Origin: Methanobrevibacter sp.
GTDB taxonomy: Archaea > Methanobacteriota > Methanobacteria > Methanobacteriales > Methanobacteriaceae
Length of the DNA stretch: 52,026 nucleotides
NCBI RefSeq assembly: GCF_017410345.1
Contig: NZ_JAFQQZ010000054.1
Span: 1-52,026, forward strand
Direction: 5' to 3'
Below are positions 40,508 through 48,839 of this stretch, in pieces. Under the pieces are notes generated by a model. The model worked only from the letters and a program-made list of their open reading frames with translations. It was not told the DNA's origin and ran no database searches. Every line of letters starts with the position of its first letter. Positions within the stretch are counted from its first letter, which is position 1. Both the position numbers and the translations under genes were made by a program.

Positions 40508-42214
40508 CTAATCGGAAATCAATTTAAATAACCTTATGAACTTCTCATCAATGTCCTTCTCTTCAGCATATAAAGCTAAGTATTGTGCAAATGTAGGTTT
40601 GCTGAAGCCTCTATATGTCATATTATAGAATATGTCTCCTAAAGATTTTGAAAATTTCTTGGATTTTCTTATCTTTTGAATTGCCTTAGCATCTATTTCC
40701 ACTTCATATCCACATTCATCGCTTATGTATTTGGATAATGCCTGAGCGAGCACATCATTTGGGAAAGTGTCTTCAAACTCTTTCTGGCCAATAACAAAGA
40801 TATTTGAGTTTTCAATCATTCCATTTTCAATCCATTTGTTTAATCTTTCCTTTGTTTCCTCATCAGCATCATTGTCCATCAATGCAAAGATATCCGTTTT
40901 GGAAAATGAATTCTTTATTATGCGTATGAAATTAGGTATGTCCTTTATGCCATCTGCCTTTACAATCTTTAGGAAGTTTTGGGTGATTGGATAGCCATAC
41001 AATTTCTCATACATGATTGGAATGAACTTAAGCTCTGATTCCCCCTCCACAATAAGTAACTTGCTTGTAAAGAAGAGGTCTATGTTCATTATTCCAAGAT
41101 TTGCCAATGCTATCTGGGTTTGGGTAGTGCTGTCCAACTCAAAAATTTGAGATCCTCTTTCTGCATCAAGACTTATCAACTTGATTTCATCAAGATTGAC
41201 TTGATTGATTAAGAATGGAGAGTGAGTGGTTATTATTATCTGTTTTCCCTCTTTAGAAAGGTCTTTTAATAAGCGTAGAACATCTAATTGGGCTTTGATA
41301 TGAAGGTGGGTTTCAACCTCATCGAATACATATACAAGGTCATTCTTGTCCTTTTTATGCTTGAAAATAGCAAGTGTGGTACGCCTGTTTGTACCGTCTC
41401 CCATCTTTTCAAGAAGCATTTGCTGGTTATTATTATTTAGTAATTCTACATTGATCTTTAGATTGAGTTTAGGTTCGCTTGTAACTATTGGATTTATTTC
41501 CTTGAAGTCAGGAAGGAATTCTTTCAATTGAGTGTTCAGTTCCTGTGCATTTTCATTGTTCAATTGTTCCTCTTTGAAATTGTCTATGTAATCATCAATA
41601 TGCTGATTGATAGTTTTTCCTTCTATCTTATAGTCCCATATGTCTTCCTTTAGCTCCTTAAAGAAGGTGTTTTCAAAGAATGAATCTATGTTTTCAAATT
41701 CTCTACTACCTAAAAAGCTGATTGGATAATTTAGAGTTTTTACTTCTGTGAATTCATCGTTTTCTAACTCTTTGATTATATTTCCCTTTAATGTTTCCAC
41801 TTTAGAATTGGACCTGTATGTAATGTTGAATGTAAATGAGTATTTCTTTAAGATTTGCTTTTGCTCATCTTCTTCTAAACTGTTGAATTCTTGACTGTTT
41901 AACTCTTCTTTGATTTGATTGGATTTTTCTATAGAAGGTTTTATCTTATATGTATTATTAAGTGTGTCTTCATTGACTTTTGATTCCATGAAATAGGTAT
42001 AGTCAATATCCTCTAGCTCTATAGTTACAGGATTTTCTATTTCATTGAAATCGTTTATGTCTATTTTCTTTTTACTAAATAGAATTTTAAGTGAATCTAT
42101 AAGTGATGTCTTTCCTGCATCATTTTCCCCTATTATTACATTCAGGCCTTGATTGAATTCCATATTGAAGTTCTTTAATGACCTGAAGTTTTTGATTTTA
42201 ATTGATTTTAGCAT
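40508..42214 (-). CDS. OLD-family ATP-dependent endonuclease (AAA ATPase + TOPRIM)
   Basis: A 568-residue protein. It starts MLKSIKIKNFRSLKNFNMEF, with Walker A IIGENDAGKTSLID near 27-40; the ABC-type Walker B is VYVFDEVETHLHIKAQLD near 290 and ITTHSPFLINQ follows. The C-terminal TOPRIM nuclease has IVEGESELKFIPIMYE near 385 and ALMDNDADEE near 445. OLD proteins cut DNA and occur in anti-phage systems such as Gabija and P2 old. Here there is no UvrD-like helicase next door, so it is not Gabija. GTGAT lies four bases before ATG at 42214; the in-frame GTG at 42223 is part of that site. It directly follows a 129-residue gene. Confidence 0.9.
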   Translation of the reverse strand: MLKSIKIKNFRSLKNFNMEFNQGLNVIIGENDAGKTSLIDSLKILFSKKKIDINDFNEIENPVTIELEDIDYTYFMESKVNEDTLNNTYKIKPSIEKSNQIKEELNSQEFNSLEEDEQKQILKKYSFTFNITYRSNSKVETLKGNIIKELENDEFTEVKTLNYPISFLGSREFENIDSFFENTFFKELKEDIWDYKIEGKTINQHIDDYIDNFKEEQLNNENAQELNTQLKEFLPDFKEINPIVTSEPKLNLKINVELLNNNNQQMLLEKMGDGTNRRTTLAIFKHKKDKNDLVYVFDEVETHLHIKAQLDVLRLLKDLSKEGKQIIITTHSPFLINQVNLDEIKLISLDAERGSQIFELDSTTQTQIALANLGIMNIDLFFTSKLLIVEGESELKFIPIMYEKLYGYPITQNFLKIVKADGIKDIPNFIRIIKNSFSKTDIFALMDNDADEETKERLNKWIENGMIENSNIFVIGQKEFEDTFPNDVLAQALSKYISDECGYEVEIDAKAIQKIRKSKKFSKSLGDIFYNMTYRGFSKPTFAQYLALYAEEKDIDEKFIRLFKLISD

Positions 42215-42223
42215 GGATATCAC

Positions 42224-42613
42224 TTACTCATTAAATGAATTTAAAAATGGAATTAGATATGTAAGTTCAATAGGTTTGTAAGTTTCTTTTCTGGTTTGAT
42301 TATCGTAGATTACTTCACAAATTTCAAAACTTAAGTTGATTTCTTCGTCTTGTTCTTTTCCAAAGCAGACCCAAGTGTTTAGTTCTACAAAGTAGTTAAT
42401 TTGTGGAACTAACATTTCATCTTCTCCTTGGAAAGTCATTTTATTGTTTAGTTCGTTGAACTCTTTTACAGTTGTTTTTAGAGTTGATCTGGCGTATACA
42501 TTGTCTAATTCTGTGTAATTGTTTTCATTTAGCCATAAGACGAATTGGAATGTAATGTCGTCTAGTTCTAGTATTTCTTTAGTTTCTAAGTTTTTAGCTA
42601 TTGCTACTTGCAT
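42224..42613 (-). CDS. Small unknown partner of the OLD nuclease
   Basis: A 129-residue soluble protein (starts MQVAIAKNLETKEILELDDI; ends YLIPFLNSFNE). It looks alpha/beta, with no membrane segment. No family recognised. GTGAT sits upstream of the ATG. Its stop is nine bases before the OLD start, whose ribosome site begins right after the stop, so the two are translated together. A role as regulator or structural partner of the ATPase is inference. It starts 34 bases after the upstream unknown gene. Confidence 0.7.
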   Translation of the reverse strand: MQVAIAKNLETKEILELDDITFQFVLWLNENNYTELDNVYARSTLKTTVKEFNELNNKMTFQGEDEMLVPQINYFVELNTWVCFGKEQDEEINLSFEICEVIYDNQTRKETYKPIELTYLIPFLNSFNE

Positions 42614-42647
42614 GTTATCACACTAATTTTATATTAAAATTTTTTTA

Positions 42648-43571
42648 TTAAATTAAATTAGGAAAAAAATCAAAATTGTTTAATCTATCAAAATTTTGAG
42701 AATAAAATTCCATATTTTTACTATATTTACCAAAGACCCCATTATTTATATATTCTCCTTTTATTCTTATTATTGTGCTTTTTTTAGGGGAAACATTTGT
42801 AGTTTTTGACCTTATCACTCCAAATTTAAGATTATCATTTATCCTAATTTTAACTATCCTAAAATTTTTTATAGAGCAATCAATTAGTTTAATGTCAAAT
42901 AAAGACCCTTCGGCAGAATTTGATTCTTTTAATTTTAAAATATTATTTCTATCTATTTCCACAATTTTATTAAATAAAATTATTTCAAAAATAATCTCTT
43001 TTACAATATAAAAATATGATTTTAAAGCTTTTTCATAATATTCAAATTCCTCATTTTTTGATTTTGATAACTCTATAAATTTTTTAAATTTATCTGAATC
43101 ATGAAAGGAATCTCTTAAATTCAAAATTAAATCGAAAATATTATTATCTTCTGGAAAAAAATCATTAAAAATGTTTTTTAATTCAAGATTATCCCTATGA
43201 CAGTTTTCATCATATTGATTAAAAATATGGGAATAAGGCAAATTAATTAATTGTATAACTTTATCATCATAATAATAATGATTTAAAACCCATAATATAA
43301 AATTTATTTTTAAAGCCAAAGGAAAGCAATAATCTTTTATCATTTTTAAGATAGGCAATGCATTTTCAGGAAAACTCTTAAAAAAATATAATGAAGCTGC
43401 TAAAAAACTTTCAAATTGATTTTTATCTTCTAAAGAAAAATGAAAAAAATTATAATAAAACAAATTTTTATAATCTGCTAATGAATTTAGTCTTTCAAAT
43501 TCCTCTTTAAATTCAGAAACCTCTTTTAATTCTAAAAAAGATTCACCAATTTCTTCCACTATATACATCAT
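42648..43571 (-). CDS. Unknown protein overlapping YaaC
   Basis: A 307-residue mostly helical protein, very rich in Phe, Asn, Lys and Ile. The first 230 residues look like a helical bundle (FEEFERLNSLADY-like segments, LFYYNFFHFSLED, ILNLRDSFHDSDKFKKF); the end (about 235-307) is beta-rich (CSIKNFRIVKIRINDNLKFG, STIIRIKGEYINNG). No family recognised. The start at 43571 follows AAGGAAG and overlaps the YaaC end by 29 bases; the ORF is open up to 43634 but that would overlap by 92. Translational coupling to yaaC is likely. Confidence 0.65.
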   Translation of the reverse strand: MMYIVEEIGESFLELKEVSEFKEEFERLNSLADYKNLFYYNFFHFSLEDKNQFESFLAASLYFFKSFPENALPILKMIKDYCFPLALKINFILWVLNHYYYDDKVIQLINLPYSHIFNQYDENCHRDNLELKNIFNDFFPEDNNIFDLILNLRDSFHDSDKFKKFIELSKSKNEEFEYYEKALKSYFYIVKEIIFEIILFNKIVEIDRNNILKLKESNSAEGSLFDIKLIDCSIKNFRIVKIRINDNLKFGVIRSKTTNVSPKKSTIIRIKGEYINNGVFGKYSKNMEFYSQNFDRLNNFDFFPNLI

Positions 43572-44688
43572 CCATAAACTTCCTTTTAATTTCTTCTTTT
43601 TCTTCTCTAAGATTATTTTCTTCAATAGATTCATTGACTATTTCTTCTACCAAACCTTTTATATTATCAAAATCAAAACCAGAAGGTTTATAATATTCAA
43701 CGGAAAAAATTAATTCTTTATTTAATATTTCGTTTAAAATTAAGTTGGGAAATTTTCGCATATTTATGTCTAAAAATTTTTCGATTATATAAAAATAACG
43801 ATTCTCATCTAATGAATTTTCACTAACCCATGGATTAATATAATATCTTGACAACATACTCAATAAATACAAAATTAAAAAATGAACTGTTATCTGAGAA
43901 AAATAAATGAAACGATTATCCTGATTTAATGAAGATATAAAAAATTCTTCACCCATAATATTTCTTATTACAATATCTCCTTTTTCGTAAGGTTTTTTAT
44001 AACAACTCATATGATCTTTAGAAACATTAGGTGTAAAATAATATTTTTCAAAGTTAGGCAAATTATTAAAATAATTATTGATTAAATCTTCATTGTCAAA
44101 ATAATCTCCTTGATATAATAAATATACACCATTTTCATCTTTTACTCTATCTACTTTTATAGCCAAAGATTTTTTATTAAATATCATTTCATAATCATCT
44201 TTTAATTCTGGAATAAATGAAAGTAAATCATCTAAATTAAAATCAAAAGACTTAATATAACTAATATCACTATTTTCTAAAACTTGATATAATTGCAAAA
44301 AAGTTCCTGTTACAGGATAAATTTTAAAATCAAGCAAATCTTCAGATTTGAATTTATGGACGTTTAAACCATGTCCTGTTGAATCATCCTGATAACATCT
44401 TTTTGCTAATATTAAGGCTTTCACTAAACATGATGCTCCATAATATAACAATGTAGGTTTAGTTAAGACAGATGCATCTCTAGAGGAAACATAATACTCT
44501 TTTGCTTGAGTAATATAATATTTCATCAAATATGCTCTCTTTTCGAACTTTTCACTATTATCAAACTTTTTACAATTTTTTTTAAAATAATTCAAACAAA
44601 TATCAATATTTTCAAATTTTTTAAATTGGTTCCATAGTTCTTTATTGGGATTTTCTGTTAAAATAATTTCTTTTTCCATAATAATCAT
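43543..44688 (-). CDS. YaaC-like protein
   Basis: A 381-residue protein resembling the YaaC family: PNKELWNQFKKFENIDICLN at about 13-33, AKEYYVSSRDASVLTKPTLL then YYGASCLVKALILAK near 62-97, and HGLNVHKF near 107. YaaC proteins have no settled biochemical function and often sit near restriction and other defence genes. The ATG at 44688 is only one base after the stop of the PIN gene and has no ribosome site, which points to re-initiation after the PIN reading frame. A second ATG (44679) is possible. Confidence 0.75.
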   Translation of the reverse strand: MIIMEKEIILTENPNKELWNQFKKFENIDICLNYFKKNCKKFDNSEKFEKRAYLMKYYITQAKEYYVSSRDASVLTKPTLLYYGASCLVKALILAKRCYQDDSTGHGLNVHKFKSEDLLDFKIYPVTGTFLQLYQVLENSDISYIKSFDFNLDDLLSFIPELKDDYEMIFNKKSLAIKVDRVKDENGVYLLYQGDYFDNEDLINNYFNNLPNFEKYYFTPNVSKDHMSCYKKPYEKGDIVIRNIMGEEFFISSLNQDNRFIYFSQITVHFLILYLLSMLSRYYINPWVSENSLDENRYFYIIEKFLDINMRKFPNLILNEILNKELIFSVEYYKPSGFDFDNIKGLVEEIVNESIEENNLREEKEEIKRKFMDDVYSGRNW

Positions 44689-44689
44689 A

Positions 44690-45214
44690 TTATTTATTTT
44701 TTCTTAAATAACTTGTAAAACTATCTGCATTTAACCATCTATTATATTTTAACATTTTTGACCAAATCAAATTACCTTCTTTTTCAGTGATTATACCCTT
44801 TTTTAAGGCCATTACAAGAATATCTCCTGTAGTGATTCTTTCCAAATTATATTTTTCCACATAAGGCATTACATCTTTTGTATTATTGCTTGCCACAATA
44901 CCATTATGCTTTTTGGCATGAGCAATGACAGCTGCTTCCCCTTTTCCTATAGTTTTATCTGAGAAATAATTTGAAGATAATTTCATAAAAAGAAGATAAT
45001 CTTCCGTATCTGTATCAAATTTAACTATTTTAACAAAACCCTTATCAATTAGATTATCAACTCTATTCTTAAGTTTTTGTATATGTGGTCTGTCAAATTC
45101 CTCATAAACTTCATAAGGAAGGAAAATGCATTCAAATTGTTTTTCTAAAATGGAGGTATCATCTATTACAATAAAACAGCTTAAACAATCAGTATCATAA
45201 AAAGTAGGCTTCAT
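44690..45214 (-). CDS. PIN-like nuclease, module 2
   Basis: A 174-residue paralogue of the PIN protein at 24830-25291: FYDTDCLSCF at the start, DKGFVKIVKF, GKGEAAVIAHAKKHNGI, ASNN where Asp-Asp is expected, and RITTGDILVMALKKGIITEK, the usual end of DUF3368-like PIN proteins. It has a 20-residue extra tail (RWLNADSFTSYLRKNK). AGGTGATAAG precedes the ATG within the 12-base gap after the peptidase gene. Probable nuclease effector of the operon; the Asn pair makes activity uncertain. Confidence 0.78.
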   Translation of the reverse strand: MKPTFYDTDCLSCFIVIDDTSILEKQFECIFLPYEVYEEFDRPHIQKLKNRVDNLIDKGFVKIVKFDTDTEDYLLFMKLSSNYFSDKTIGKGEAAVIAHAKKHNGIVASNNTKDVMPYVEKYNLERITTGDILVMALKKGIITEKEGNLIWSKMLKYNRWLNADSFTSYLRKNK

Positions 45215-45226
45215 CTTATCACCTAC

Positions 45227-45952
45227 TTAGAATGATTCATTATCATTTAAATTGTACACCATATCCTCACGAAAAGCATCTAATAATAGTTCCTCTTTTT
45301 TTCCTTGGGAGATTAAATCTTCTTCAAATGCTTTTTCTGTTAATTTGATGTAATTTCCAATGGTCAAATATTCCTTATTTAAATACGGAGTGTATAAGCT
45401 TGAATCATAACCTCTAATGGATGCATTACGAATAACATCTTCCTTAAATACCATATACTGTTCATAAGTAATTTCATTTAAGAAGAATCTGAGTCTCAAT
45501 AATAAAGCTTGATGTGATATTTGGAAGTATTGTTCAGCATCTATTATTGAATCCAAATCCCACCTTTGAATATCATTGTTTAATTTATATGTTTCTATTG
45601 CCCCATGAGGCATCAATAAGCATGATGCAAAAAGATCTGCCTTTTTCTCTATCTCATCATCACTGTCTAATCCACAAATATTAAAATTATTATCATCATA
45701 CTTTAAGTGATACAATTCATGAGCTATTGTGAAAGCCTGTCTTCCTTTCCTATGCCTTGAATTTACGAATATTATGTTTTCATTATTTAATCTTAGACAA
45801 GCTCCACTAATGTCATCATCCATTACTTTAAATACTATTGTCAAGTTCTTTATTTTATTTATGGCAAGTGAAAATATGTCAATGGATTCATTTATATCGA
45901 TTTTCCATTGTCTCCTGCAAGCACAAGCCAATTCATTCATTTCCAAATACAT
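45227..45952 (-). CDS. ImmA/IrrE-family metallopeptidase, module 2
   Basis: A 241-residue peptidase. The zinc site is FTIAHELYHLKYDD near 75-88 with the third ligand in KKADLFASCLLMPHG near 108-120. It shares EQYFQISHQALLLRLR, GYDSSLYTP and KKEELLLDAFRED with module 1. Expected to cleave the neighbouring XRE repressor when triggered. GGAG before the ATG overlaps the end of the HTH gene; only two bases separate the two. Confidence 0.88.
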   Translation of the reverse strand: MYLEMNELACACRRQWKIDINESIDIFSLAINKIKNLTIVFKVMDDDISGACLRLNNENIIFVNSRHRKGRQAFTIAHELYHLKYDDNNFNICGLDSDDEIEKKADLFASCLLMPHGAIETYKLNNDIQRWDLDSIIDAEQYFQISHQALLLRLRFFLNEITYEQYMVFKEDVIRNASIRGYDSSLYTPYLNKEYLTIGNYIKLTEKAFEEDLISQGKKEELLLDAFREDMVYNLNDNESF

Positions 45953-45954
45953 AA

Positions 45955-46287
45955 TTACTCCTGTTTATTTGTAACCCTTGATAAGAATTCTAAATTATTA
46001 ATTATTCTATTCATCTCTGCAATATCTTCTAAAGATAAGTTTCTATTATTTGATCTGAATGCCATATTAGTTTTGGAATACTCTCCAATACCTAATATTA
46101 TATATTCTGGAGAGCATCTGTAAAGATTAGATAGTTTGATTATAGAATCACTCTTTAATTTTCTTTCATTACTTTCCAACTTAGCTATTTGACCCTGTTT
46201 GAATCCAAGATATTCTGCTATTTGGTTTTGAGTGAAATTATGTTCTAATCTCATTCTTTTTAATCTATCACCTACTGTTTCTACCAT
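45955..46287 (-). CDS. XRE-family HTH regulator, module 2
   Basis: A 110-residue repressor-like protein (METVGDRL form starting MVETVG). The helix-turn-helix is GDRLKRMRLEHNFTQNQIAE through FKQGQIAKLESNER. The tail FRSNNRNLSLEDIAEMNRII is like module 1 and may be the part recognised by the peptidase. ATG at 46287 is preferred because GGGGT lies upstream; a GTG at 46302 in that site is the alternative. It heads a run of seven tightly spaced genes and probably represses them through the inverted repeat at 46321-46363. Confidence 0.87.
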   Translation of the reverse strand: MVETVGDRLKRMRLEHNFTQNQIAEYLGFKQGQIAKLESNERKLKSDSIIKLSNLYRCSPEYIILGIGEYSKTNMAFRSNNRNLSLEDIAEMNRIINNLEFLSRVTNKQE

Positions 46288-46320
46288 ATTTTTAAACCCC
46301 ACTATTCATTTAATAATATA

Positions 46321-46363
46321 TTGGAATATTTTATTATATAAATTTAACTAAAAAATATTCCAA
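46321..46363 (-). promoter_or_regulatory. Operon promoter inside a 12-bp inverted repeat
   Basis: Perfect arms TTGGAATATTTT (46321-46332) and AAAATATTCCAA (46352-46363) enclose 19 bases that contain the minus-strand TATA box (TTTATATAA, centred near 46338), about 50 bases before the HTH start. A bound dimer pair would block TBP, the classic autorepressor layout. Confidence 0.65.
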
Positions 46364-46443
46364 ATGGTTGAAAAATTGGATGCTAACAATTTTTAAATAT
46401 CTGTGAAATTATAAAAAGTATTTATAATTTTTTATAAAATAAC

Positions 46444-47976
46444 TTATTTTAAATCATTCGGAATTTCTGATGCAAATAATACCATAGAATTATCTGTTTG
46501 TTTTTCAGATTCAATAGTGTCCACAAAATATAATAAATAAATTATTGCATTCCTAACAATTTTAGATATTTTTATTACAGCTTCTAATAGCTCCTCTTCA
46601 GTCATTGCATCATTTTCATCTTCTTTAGGATATAATTTAATTTTTAAAGACCTATGAGTTAATGCATTCCTAATATCATTAAGTTTTTTCTCTTCACCAT
46701 ATAAAATATCTTCATGAATATTAAATAAAGCTTTTAAACCATTATTCTCAAAATCAAAAGTTTCTCTTATTTTTTTCTTCTTAAAGTCTTTATACCAAAG
46801 TCCTTTAAAATTTACTTGCTTTTTATTAATATTTAAATCTAAATAGAAATTTATAAAAAATGCAATTTTGTCTAATATATTATAAAAATTCTTGAATGAA
46901 TCTTTTAATAATTGTATTCTAATATTGTGTAATTCATAATCATAGGAATCAATAATAATAACATTATTATTTATAAAACTTAAATCTAATTTATTATATT
47001 GTGATAATATTAAATTTAATCTGCTTGAAATAAAATCCATTTTTATCTGATTTAAATAAGAAGACAAAATTAAAAATTTGTCATCCTCAAGTTTTTCATT
47101 TTCTTTAATTGGAAGAGTCATTCGTTTTATACATATAGAATCACCAATACAATTTACACACTGTTGACAAAAATTACATAAATTTAAATATAACTTATTT
47201 TTTAAGCAAAAAACATTTGAGAATTCCTCCAAATTTGTATAATTATCATTTATTTTAAATCTTGAAATTTTTATATTATCTAAAAATTCCTTAGAATTAT
47301 TCTCTTCAAAAATTTTAATATGTTCTTGAGCAATATTTCTTGCTGAAAATGTTAAATTATTACTTTTCAATGCTTTTTTAAATGAAAGATATGAATCTTT
47401 TAATATTAAATCATCATGATTAACAAGAAATCTTAATTTTAATAAACATAAACCTTTATTTACTAAAGCCATCCCAAAATTTGGATTTAATTTCAATGCA
47501 TTTTCATAATATTCTAGTGCATCTATATACCTTCCAAGACCCATATGTAAATTTCCCAAGTTTACTAAAGATTGAACTTTAATATTTAACTCAGCCCCAT
47601 TATTATAAGTTAAAGACCTTTTGTATAAATCTTTAATTTTAATTATAATATTCTCTCCATTAACAAATTTTTCTGAGGTAATTGAATAATAATTCAAGTA
47701 CCCGTTTGCCAAATTATAATAAATCGAAGCAGGTGTAAAAATTTGTGAAATATAATCTAAATGTTCTTCAATATAAATAATGCCTTTATTTATTAAGGAA
47801 GAATCTTTTGTTTCTAAACCTAAATCTATATATAAATTACTCAAGAGAGAGCATGCATATTTAGATTTTGATCTTTCTAATTTGCTTATAATTCTCCAAA
47901 CCTCTTCTAAATCATTAGATTCTAAAAAAATATATGCTTCTTTATATAATTTTTCAATTTCATCCCTATTTAACAT
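46444..47976 (-). CDS. TPR protein with LA2681-like HEPN domain
   Basis: A 510-residue protein. TPR repeats occupy about 1-215 (LNIKVQSLVNLGNLHMGLGR, ALEYYENALKLNPNFGMALV). A Cys cluster CNFCQQCVNCIGDSIC lies near 265-280 and may bind zinc. The C-terminal part (about 330-500) is HEPN-like with the RNase motif DIRNALTHRSL near 435 (R-x4-H), as in LA2681-type proteins. Probable RNase effector with a sensing TPR part. There is no good ribosome site, and a TATA box (TTATATAAAAA, centred near 48000) is only 24 bases before the ATG, so the message is probably leaderless. It is upstream of, but separate from, the XRE operon. Confidence 0.78.
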   Translation of the reverse strand: MLNRDEIEKLYKEAYIFLESNDLEEVWRIISKLERSKSKYACSLLSNLYIDLGLETKDSSLINKGIIYIEEHLDYISQIFTPASIYYNLANGYLNYYSITSEKFVNGENIIIKIKDLYKRSLTYNNGAELNIKVQSLVNLGNLHMGLGRYIDALEYYENALKLNPNFGMALVNKGLCLLKLRFLVNHDDLILKDSYLSFKKALKSNNLTFSARNIAQEHIKIFEENNSKEFLDNIKISRFKINDNYTNLEEFSNVFCLKNKLYLNLCNFCQQCVNCIGDSICIKRMTLPIKENEKLEDDKFLILSSYLNQIKMDFISSRLNLILSQYNKLDLSFINNNVIIIDSYDYELHNIRIQLLKDSFKNFYNILDKIAFFINFYLDLNINKKQVNFKGLWYKDFKKKKIRETFDFENNGLKALFNIHEDILYGEEKKLNDIRNALTHRSLKIKLYPKEDENDAMTEEELLEAVIKISKIVRNAIIYLLYFVDTIESEKQTDNSMVLFASEIPNDLK

Positions 47977-48026
47977 ATTATCAAATATTTTCCTTTTTAT
48001 ATAATTAAATCATTTGTAAATAATAT

Positions 48027-48040
48027 TGTCCACTCGGACA
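48027..48040. promoter_or_regulatory. GC-richer hairpin before the TPR-HEPN gene
   Basis: TGTCC-ACTC-GGACA, a small hairpin that stands out from the AT-rich surroundings, just upstream of the TPR-HEPN TATA box and 43 bases after the stop of the membrane gene. Operator or terminator; cannot tell. Confidence 0.35.
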
Positions 48041-48082
48041 TCAATTCAAAACCTAAATATTAAAATATCTTAATTTTTTAGA

Positions 48083-48700
48083 TTATAAATCCCAATTTTT
48101 CTTTAGAAGACTAAACAAATCATTTGCAGAATTTATTTTAGAAATATTCCTTTTTATAAGGGCATCAATTTTTAATTGAACTTCATGTCTTTCTTTATCA
48201 AAATTACTGAATCTGATATAATTTTTTCTACAGTTTACACAACTTTCTAAATAGAACAACCCATAATCTTTTATCTGTAATTCAGTTAAACATAAAGTAT
48301 TATCCTCTAATTCATTAGGACAAATTGGATCACCAACATAAAAATGATAATTTCTTTTATAAACCATAGCAAAAAGTTCTTCAATATGCACTTCCCAAAA
48401 TAATTTTTTATTATTCCTAACTAGTAAACTGTAACGTTTTTCAAAATCGTTTATAGGAATGTACAAATAAGGAGGCTTTTCAATCATTTTTAATCTTATG
48501 AAAGCTATTGTAAAAGTAATTAAAAATATTAATAAAAATATAATCCAATGATTTATAAAGTTTAAATAAAGTTGATCAAAAATAAATAAATTTTTATCTG
48601 TTGAGAATAACAAACTAATAATAAGATTTGTTATGTTTGTTATAATAGCTCCAAATATTGCACTAATTAATGTATTTTTTAATTCAGTCATAACAATCAT
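48083..48700 (-). CDS. Two-helix membrane protein, unknown
   Basis: A 205-residue protein with two membrane helices (about 10-32 TLISAIFGAIITNITNLIIS; about 52-70 WIIFLLIFLITFTIAFI) and a cytosolic domain of about 130 residues. The domain has CP near 129, a Cys near 138 and CVNC near 156, which could form a zinc site. No family recognised. Small two-helix proteins with a sensor domain are common as membrane effectors in abortive infection, but that is only suggested by context. A minus-strand TATA box near 48783 lies between 8-bp inverted repeats TATATATT/AATATATA (48763-48786). Confidence 0.65.
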   Translation of the reverse strand: MIVMTELKNTLISAIFGAIITNITNLIISLLFSTDKNLFIFDQLYLNFINHWIIFLLIFLITFTIAFIRLKMIEKPPYLYIPINDFEKRYSLLVRNNKKLFWEVHIEELFAMVYKRNYHFYVGDPICPNELEDNTLCLTELQIKDYGLFYLESCVNCRKNYIRFSNFDKERHEVQLKIDALIKRNISKINSANDLFSLLKKNWDL

Positions 48701-48839
48701 ACATTTTTCTTAAATTTCCCAATTAATTATTTTAAAAATTAAAATATTTTGAGTATTTTTTCTATATATTTATCCATGAATATATAAAAAATTTCATTTG
48801 TTTCTCTTCAATATCATAGTTATAATTAGAAATAAATAA

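Noticed and set aside
40508-42613. OLD gene as part of a Gabija system
   Set aside because: Gabija needs a UvrD-like helicase next to the OLD protein; the neighbour is a 129-residue protein without helicase motifs.
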